DNA of 10,031 nt from NCBI GenBank assembly GCA_023227645.1, contig JALNVJ010000045.1:1-10031 (forward strand), given 5' to 3'. Every line of letters starts with the position of its first letter. The first letter of the stretch is position 1. Under the pieces are notes generated by a model. That model did no database searches. It saw nothing but the letters and a program-made list of their open reading frames with translations, and had not been told where the DNA came from. Positions 6,330 through 10,031 of this stretch are shown piece after piece. A program made the position numbers and the translations under genes. The stretch is from Bacteroidales bacterium. Lineage in GTDB: Bacteria > Bacteroidota > Bacteroidia > Bacteroidales > P3.

Positions 6330-7076
6330 TATATAATTCTCTATTCCTTCTTTTTTCCCTCTTCGTGATGCGTATCTTAACAATTTTGTATTGTTAATAG
6401 TATATTTTTCATAAGCAGTTCTAAAAATGGTGTTTTTTTCTCTTCCTTGATAAAAATTAAATAAATCTTCTTCACAGAATAAGTCTACAAGAATTTTTTC
6501 AAGTGTTACTGTGTTGTAGTCTTTGATTTTTTGTAATGGTGCTTCAGAAATCAACAATTTGACAATAATTGGTTGAGAAATATTGAAAATATATTGCTCT
6601 AATATTTTCAAATTGGGATTAAAAAAGACTTGGTTATTTTTTTCTTTCAGCGAAAGAAAAACAGATTCAGCACTTTCTTTCTCTACTTCCACCAATATAA
6701 AATGTTTATTGGAGTGGTGTAGTGAAAATTCATTAAATATGGAAGTTTCCCAAATACAATAATCAACAAAAGGAAATTCAGACTTTATTTTTTTATAGAT
6801 ATTTTTAGCTTTATTATCTAAGTTTGGAATAAAGATGGTGTTTATGCCAATTTTAAATATTCCTTTTCCAATACGTTCCAATATTCCTTTTTCAACAAGG
6901 TTGTATGCTCTCCAATTGAGTGTTGTTTGTTTAATATCAGGCTCAAAGCTTCGATAAAAATTTGCAATATCAGCTGTTTTAAAAGTATTAATACCTTTAA
7001 AATGCTGTTTAAATTCTTCTATATATAATTTATCTTTTGCTATAATTGGTTTGTTTTTAAGGATGCAAATATACAA
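6306..7076 (-). CDS. AbiEi-like winged-helix antitoxin (DUF6577-type)
   Basis: The product (256 aa) is the partner and presumed repressor of the AbiEii toxin. Residues about 31-78 form a winged-helix pattern: TFKTADIANFYRSFEPDIKQ, TTLNWRAYNLVEKGIL, ERIGKGIFKIG. The rest is an alpha/beta domain (IKSEFPFVDYCIWETSIFN, HFILVEVEKESAESVF) as in AbiEi-like proteins paired with AbiEii in Bacteroidota. In the studied Streptococcus system, AbiEi binds inverted repeats in its own promoter and represses the operon. The frame is closed by TAG directly before TTG 7076, and the protein contains no internal methionine, so TTG is the best start. Support: the inverted repeat lies 7 bases before this TTG, as the matching repeat lies before the toxin ATG. 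It starts 42 bases past the amidohydrolase stop, same strand. The exact start is uncertain. Confidence 0.8.
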   Translation of the reverse strand: MYICILKNKPIIAKDKLYIEEFKQHFKGINTFKTADIANFYRSFEPDIKQTTLNWRAYNLVEKGILERIGKGIFKIGINTIFIPNLDNKAKNIYKKIKSEFPFVDYCIWETSIFNEFSLHHSNKHFILVEVEKESAESVFLSLKEKNNQVFFNPNLKILEQYIFNISQPIIVKLLISEAPLQKIKDYNTVTLEKILVDLFCEEDLFNFYQGREKNTIFRTAYEKYTINNTKLLRYASRRGKKEGIENYINQIIGKL

Positions 7077-7120
7077 CTATATTTTGGCAAGAGAAATGTT
7101 TTATTGCCAATTATTTGATT
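7077..7120 (-). promoter_or_regulatory. Inverted repeat before the antitoxin start (site 1)
   Basis: On the minus strand, perfect 7-base arms TTGGCAA (7110-7104) and TTGCCAA (7090-7084) flank a 13-base spacer; the antitoxin TTG start follows 7 bases later. The flanks AATCAAATAATTGGCAA and TATAG recur at the toxin start, whereas the spacers share only 4 of 13 bases. Arm centres are 20 bases apart, about two helical turns, as expected for a dimer-bound operator. An RNA hairpin is equally possible. Confidence 0.65.
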
Positions 7121-7331
7121 ATATCAGCGTTCTTTTTGCCTTATCTAGTATTTCTCTTTCGTTGGGGATAATATGATTTTCCATAAGTATGTTTCCATTA
7201 CAGATTACTGTTTCTATACAGCGACTATCGGCAGAGTAAACCCAGTTGGAAATAAGATTGTGGTTAGGCACTAAGCGGTCGTTGTTTAGGTCTATTATTA
7301 AACAATCGGCTAATTTGCCTTCTTTTATCTT
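7117..7331 (-). repeat. Amidohydrolase 3' end (direct repeat, inner intact copy)
   Basis: This is the full version of the repeat, forming the last 213 bases of the intact amidohydrolase gene plus two bases past its stop. The outer copy is 5031-5172. The 72 bases nearest the stop are identical in both copies. Of the three substitutions further in, two are synonymous (Gly and Val codons) and one changes Ile to Lys. Confidence 0.88.
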
Positions 7332-8351
7332 ACCTGCATTTATTCCCATTGCTTCTGCTCCGTTTTTGGTAGCCCATGCAAATACTTGGTTGGCAGATAG
7401 GAGGGCGGTGTCATTATATGATACTTTGGCTAATAGTGCTGCAAACTTCATTTCCTCCATCATCGAGAGGTTATTATTGGAGCTAGTGCCGTCAGTTCCC
7501 AAACAAACCTTACAATTATATTTATTTATTAGTGGAACATTGAATGCTCCTGATGCCAATTTCATATTAGCACATGGATTATGAACAAGGGTAACTTCTC
7601 TTGATGACAAAATCTCTGCATCGTGCTCTGTTAGGTGGACGCAATGTGCCGCTATTGTATTTTCATCCAAAACACCAATTGAATCTAAGTATTCGGTAGG
7701 GGTTAGGTTATTATTTGCTTTTCTACAGTCATTAACCTCCTTTATTGTCTCCGATAAATGGGTGTTGAATTTTAGGTTATTCTCTTTGGCAATCTTAAAT
7801 AATTCTTGGTATAGGTCTTTACCAACAGTATAAATTGCATGTGGTGCAACGTTGATAGAAATTAGGTCGCAGGAAGGTTTGAAATTCCTAATAAAATGAA
7901 TATTTTCCTCAATTTCTGTTTTGCCTCTATCCTCAATAAATGTTACTCCAACACTTGCCCTAACCTTCATTTCTTCAACAGCACGAATAATTTCTTTATG
8001 GTGCCAATACATATCTAAGAAAAACACTGTTCCTGAACGTATCATCTCAACAATTGCAAGCCTTGTTCCATTATAAATATCCTCAGGCGTAAGTTTAGCT
8101 TCTTGTGGCCAAATATATTCTGAAAGCCATTGGAATAGTCGCATATCATCTCCATAACCTCTTAGTAATGTCATTGATGAATGGGTATGCATATTATAGA
8201 AAGGTTGGATAATAGCTCTATCCCTACCATCAATTACCTTATCAGCCTTAACATTAATATTTTGGTCAATTTGCTTAAAGATATTTCCCTCAATAAGAAC
8301 ATCAACTATCCTATTCTTAAGACTTATATTTTTTATCAGTATTGTTTTCAT
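7119..8351 (-). CDS. Amidohydrolase, S-adenosylhomocysteine/methylthioadenosine deaminase type
   Basis: The product (410 aa) is a cytosolic metal-dependent hydrolase of the MTA/SAH/guanine/cytosine deaminase group. Metal and catalytic residues are in place: HTH (His55, His57), NTHLSET (His198, Glu201), AAHCVHL (His236), HNPCANMKLASG (257-268) and LGTDGTSSNNNL (Asp287). The N-terminal and C-terminal beta-sandwich parts (KNRIVDVLIEG; AGKIKEGKLADCLIIDL) are complete, and the length matches the family. SAH or MTA deamination is the usual annotation, but other ring substrates are possible. ATG 8351 lies 45 bases after the coiled-coil gene, so the two probably share a transcript. The 3' end is duplicated beyond the AbiE module, so this gene's last 71 codons may have arrived with or been restored by the cassette; the protein remains full length. 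Confidence 0.92.
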   Translation of the reverse strand: MKTILIKNISLKNRIVDVLIEGNIFKQIDQNINVKADKVIDGRDRAIIQPFYNMHTHSSMTLLRGYGDDMRLFQWLSEYIWPQEAKLTPEDIYNGTRLAIVEMIRSGTVFFLDMYWHHKEIIRAVEEMKVRASVGVTFIEDRGKTEIEENIHFIRNFKPSCDLISINVAPHAIYTVGKDLYQELFKIAKENNLKFNTHLSETIKEVNDCRKANNNLTPTEYLDSIGVLDENTIAAHCVHLTEHDAEILSSREVTLVHNPCANMKLASGAFNVPLINKYNCKVCLGTDGTSSNNNLSMMEEMKFAALLAKVSYNDTALLSANQVFAWATKNGAEAMGINAGKIKEGKLADCLIIDLNNDRLVPNHNLISNWVYSADSRCIETVICNGNILMENHIIPNEREILDKAKRTLI

Positions 8352-8396
8352 ATCTTATTAATTTTTATTTTTTCACTTTTAGCATTTAGCTTTATA

Positions 8397-9719
8397 CTAT
8401 TTCTTACCCATATAACTTAAAAACTCCAAGTCAAGCGATAAACTAACAAATGGGGTAACCTTCCATTCTTTGGTTGTTTGAATTGACCAACCTGGTTTGA
8501 GGGCATCACCTTCTTTATTAAAATTCTCTGCCAAAATTGTATATTCCGCAACATTAACCCCTGCCGAAACACTGAAGAAATCAAGGAAACGATAAGCACC
8601 TCCGAAATAGAAGTTTTTAAATAAATTAGCACCTCCAAATCCAACATAAACTGAAATATCGGAGGTAAACTTTGCATCGGGTTTGGTCAAATCAAGTAGC
8701 ATAACAGAAGCTCCAGTAACAAAGTCAAATTCCACCTTAGAAGAGTTTCTGTTGATTATTATATTTTCATAACCATCGTTATTAGAATTAGCTCTTGGAA
8801 CAATATCCCAGTTTGGGGTAGGGAAGAAGCGCATTGCCATTCCTTGTATAATTCTAACCTTTTTCTTTTTATTTGTTGCAGCTGCTATTATTGCCTCTGC
8901 CTCATCGGCTCTTTTCTTTGTGTATTTTAATTCCTCATTAATCTTAAGGATTTCTTTTTCTGCCTCCACAAGCTTAGAACGTAATGTATCTGCCATCTTA
9001 TAATACATTTCTTTTTCCTCTGTAATTTTATTAAGAGTTTGATTCTTATTGTTTATAGCAGATTCTTTTTCATTAATATTTTTTTGTAATAGGTCGATTT
9101 CTTTTTCCTTACCAAGAATTTTCTCGTTTGAGGAATTAACCAAACCCTCTATCTTTACCTTATCGAGATTGGAATTGTTTATAGCCTCCCTATAAACCTT
9201 TTCTTTTTCAGCAAATAATAATTCCTTTTCCTGAAACTTTCTTATCTGCTCCTCCAAGAGTCGGTTTTTATCGTTTAATTGATTACGATATTCTTGATTG
9301 AGCATTGCAAGAGTGTCATTAATTTGTTTAAGGTTATATTCATTGATTTTAAGCCTATCAATTTCTTTAGAATACTTTATTGTATCCTCTTTATATTGAT
9401 ATTTGAGCTTTGAGATAATATCTGATAACTCTTTACTTTTATTATTATAAACATATATTATAGAATCCATTTTATCAATCTCGTTCTTCATTTGTTCAAG
9501 TTCAGCCTTTGCATTATTATATTCTTGAATAATTGAATCACAGTTTATGATTTGAGTAGAGTTTTTAAAATTACTATCCTTGTCTAACAATTTCTCAAAT
9601 TGATTCCCAAGGAATAATTCATTATCTAAAAATATAGAATTTATAGTATCAACTTGAGAATATGCTGAAAAGGATAGTGTTGAGAATAATATTACTATTA
9701 GAAAATGTTTTAAGTTCAT
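8397..9719 (-). CDS. Exported coiled-coil protein with beta-rich, outer-membrane-like C-terminal domain
   Basis: The product (440 aa) begins with a signal peptide, MNLKHFLIVILFSTLSFSAYS|Q. Residues about 60-283 are a long charged helical coiled coil rich in E, K, N and Q, ending at KKKK (284-287). The last 150 residues alternate polar and hydrophobic positions with glycine and aromatic pairs (VEFDFVTGASVMLLD, SVYVGFGGANLFKNFYFGGA, FFSVSAGVNVAEY, VTPFVSLSLDLEFL), as in small outer-membrane barrels. I do not recognise a named family. A plausible picture is a barrel anchor with a periplasmic coiled-coil arm reaching toward peptidoglycan or the inner membrane, but no peptidoglycan-binding motif is seen. 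It has its own -7 box and probably heads a transcript continuing into the amidohydrolase gene, though no functional link is evident. Confidence 0.8.
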   Translation of the reverse strand: MNLKHFLIVILFSTLSFSAYSQVDTINSIFLDNELFLGNQFEKLLDKDSNFKNSTQIINCDSIIQEYNNAKAELEQMKNEIDKMDSIIYVYNNKSKELSDIISKLKYQYKEDTIKYSKEIDRLKINEYNLKQINDTLAMLNQEYRNQLNDKNRLLEEQIRKFQEKELLFAEKEKVYREAINNSNLDKVKIEGLVNSSNEKILGKEKEIDLLQKNINEKESAINNKNQTLNKITEEKEMYYKMADTLRSKLVEAEKEILKINEELKYTKKRADEAEAIIAAATNKKKKVRIIQGMAMRFFPTPNWDIVPRANSNNDGYENIIINRNSSKVEFDFVTGASVMLLDLTKPDAKFTSDISVYVGFGGANLFKNFYFGGAYRFLDFFSVSAGVNVAEYTILAENFNKEGDALKPGWSIQTTKEWKVTPFVSLSLDLEFLSYMGKK

Positions 9720-9744
9720 ATTTACAGATTAAAATTATATGGTG

Positions 9745-9752
9745 CAAAGATA
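9745..9752 (-). promoter_or_regulatory. Probable -7 box of the coiled-coil protein gene
   Basis: TATCTTTG on the minus strand matches TAnnTTTG, 25 bases before the ATG at 9719, giving a leader of about 19 bases. It begins 6 bases past the stop of the upstream membrane-protein gene. No TTG is visible at the expected -33 position, which would lie inside that gene. Confidence 0.6.
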
Positions 9753-9758
9753 GTAAAT

Positions 9759-10031
9759 TTAAAATAATTGCATTATGCCTCCAATTATACTATAACGTAC
9801 TATCCTTCCAATAAACATATATAAAAAAGACCTCCATATACTTAAACGAAAAAAGCCAAGTCCTATTGCAATAATATCCCCAATAAAAGGAAGCCATGCC
9901 AATAATCCTGCTGCGGGTCCCCAACGTTTTATCCTTTCTTGAAACCTAAGTATTTTTTCTCTTGGTGTGCGGAGGTATTTCTCTATCCATTCCCATTTGC
10001 CAAGATAACCAATACCATAAGAAGTCATTCC
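9759..10031 (-). CDS. YqaA/DedA-family membrane protein, C-terminal part (5' end outside window)
   Basis: The last 90 or so residues of a VTT-domain (SNARE-associated/DedA-like) inner-membrane protein are present. GMTSYGIGYLGKWEWIEKYL is followed by an amphipathic stretch, the motif LLAWLPFIGDIIAIGLGFFR (glycine-rich re-entrant segment with Asp) and a final hydrophobic helix. The pattern W-G-x(5)-L-x-W-L-P-x-I-G-D is characteristic of the YqaA subgroup. DedA relatives are linked to membrane-lipid carrier transport and envelope homeostasis; the substrate for YqaA proteins is not settled. The ATG at 10028 is probably internal, because a Gly codon precedes it and the family normally has about 60-100 more N-terminal residues. 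Confidence 0.88.
   Translation of the reverse strand, partial: GMTSYGIGYLGKWEWIEKYLRTPREKILRFQERIKRWGPAAGLLAWLPFIGDIIAIGLGFFRLSIWRSFLYMFIGRIVRYSIIGGIMQLF

Larger units (their letters stand above)
5031..7331. other. AbiE toxin-antitoxin cassette bounded by direct repeats of an amidohydrolase 3' end
   Basis: The two-gene AbiE module (about 5173-7116) lies between two same-orientation copies of the amidohydrolase 3' end: 5031-5172 and 7117-7331. Both copies begin at the same base, two bases past the amidohydrolase stop codon, and differ by three substitutions and one 73-base deletion in the outer copy. This is what results when a segment carrying its own version of a gene's 3' end enters that gene by homologous or site-specific recombination, or after local duplication. 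No integrase, transposase or terminal inverted repeat is seen within it. Confidence 0.75.

Noticed and set aside
7066..7073. TATATTTG on the minus strand as the -7 box of the AbiE operon
   Set aside because: It matches TAnnTTTG but lies inside the first codons after the only usable start (TTG 7076), has no TTG at the -33 distance, and such boxes are common by chance in AT-rich DNA. It is kept only as an alternative in the start-codon finding.
8417..8677. Minus-strand 86-codon frame inside the coiled-coil protein gene
   Set aside because: It is an out-of-frame shadow of the beta-rich domain, with no start signal of its own.

Overview
The window looks like chromosomal DNA of a member of the Bacteroidota (Bacteroidales-like). 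It is strongly AT-rich. Promoters carry the phylum's -7 box TAnnTTTG instead of a sigma70 -10 box, there are no clear Shine-Dalgarno sites, signal peptides end in S|Q, and the proteins (short bacterial glucose-6-phosphate isomerase, class-3 aldehyde dehydrogenase, AGCS alanine carrier, YqaA/DedA protein) fit that group. The species cannot be named from sequence alone.

Layout. 1-302 (+): decayed 3' end of an ISL3/ISAon1-like insertion sequence. 333-416: palindromic 21-base repeats, part of which forms a good terminator for the minus-strand operon that follows. 3483-483 (-): operon of pgi, a broken PAP2-phosphatase gene and an ALDH3-type aldehyde dehydrogenase; the pseudogene abuts pgi (TAA|ATG) and its remnant frame overlaps the dehydrogenase start (ATGA), so three coupled genes once lay here. 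3624-4988 (+): sodium:alanine symporter, divergent from pgi. 5031-7331: a cassette with a two-gene AbiE-like toxin-antitoxin module (minus strand, antitoxin first), enclosed by two direct copies of the 3' end of the neighbouring amidohydrolase gene. 8351-7119 (-): amidohydrolase of the SAH/MTA deaminase type. 9719-8397 (-): exported coiled-coil protein with a beta-rich C-terminal domain. 10031-9759 (-): C-terminal part of a YqaA-type membrane protein.

The housekeeping genes are ordinary. The most interesting region is the AbiE cassette. Its placement left a 142-base amidohydrolase fragment with a 73-base deletion between the toxin gene and the symporter gene. Directly upstream of each start codon of the module (TTG for the antitoxin, ATG for the toxin) lies the same inverted repeat, TTGGCAA-N13-TTGCCA, in a similar 44-base context although the spacers differ. 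This points to a dedicated control site, acting as DNA operator or RNA hairpin, before each gene. All functional statements are inferred from motifs read by eye; no database search was run.
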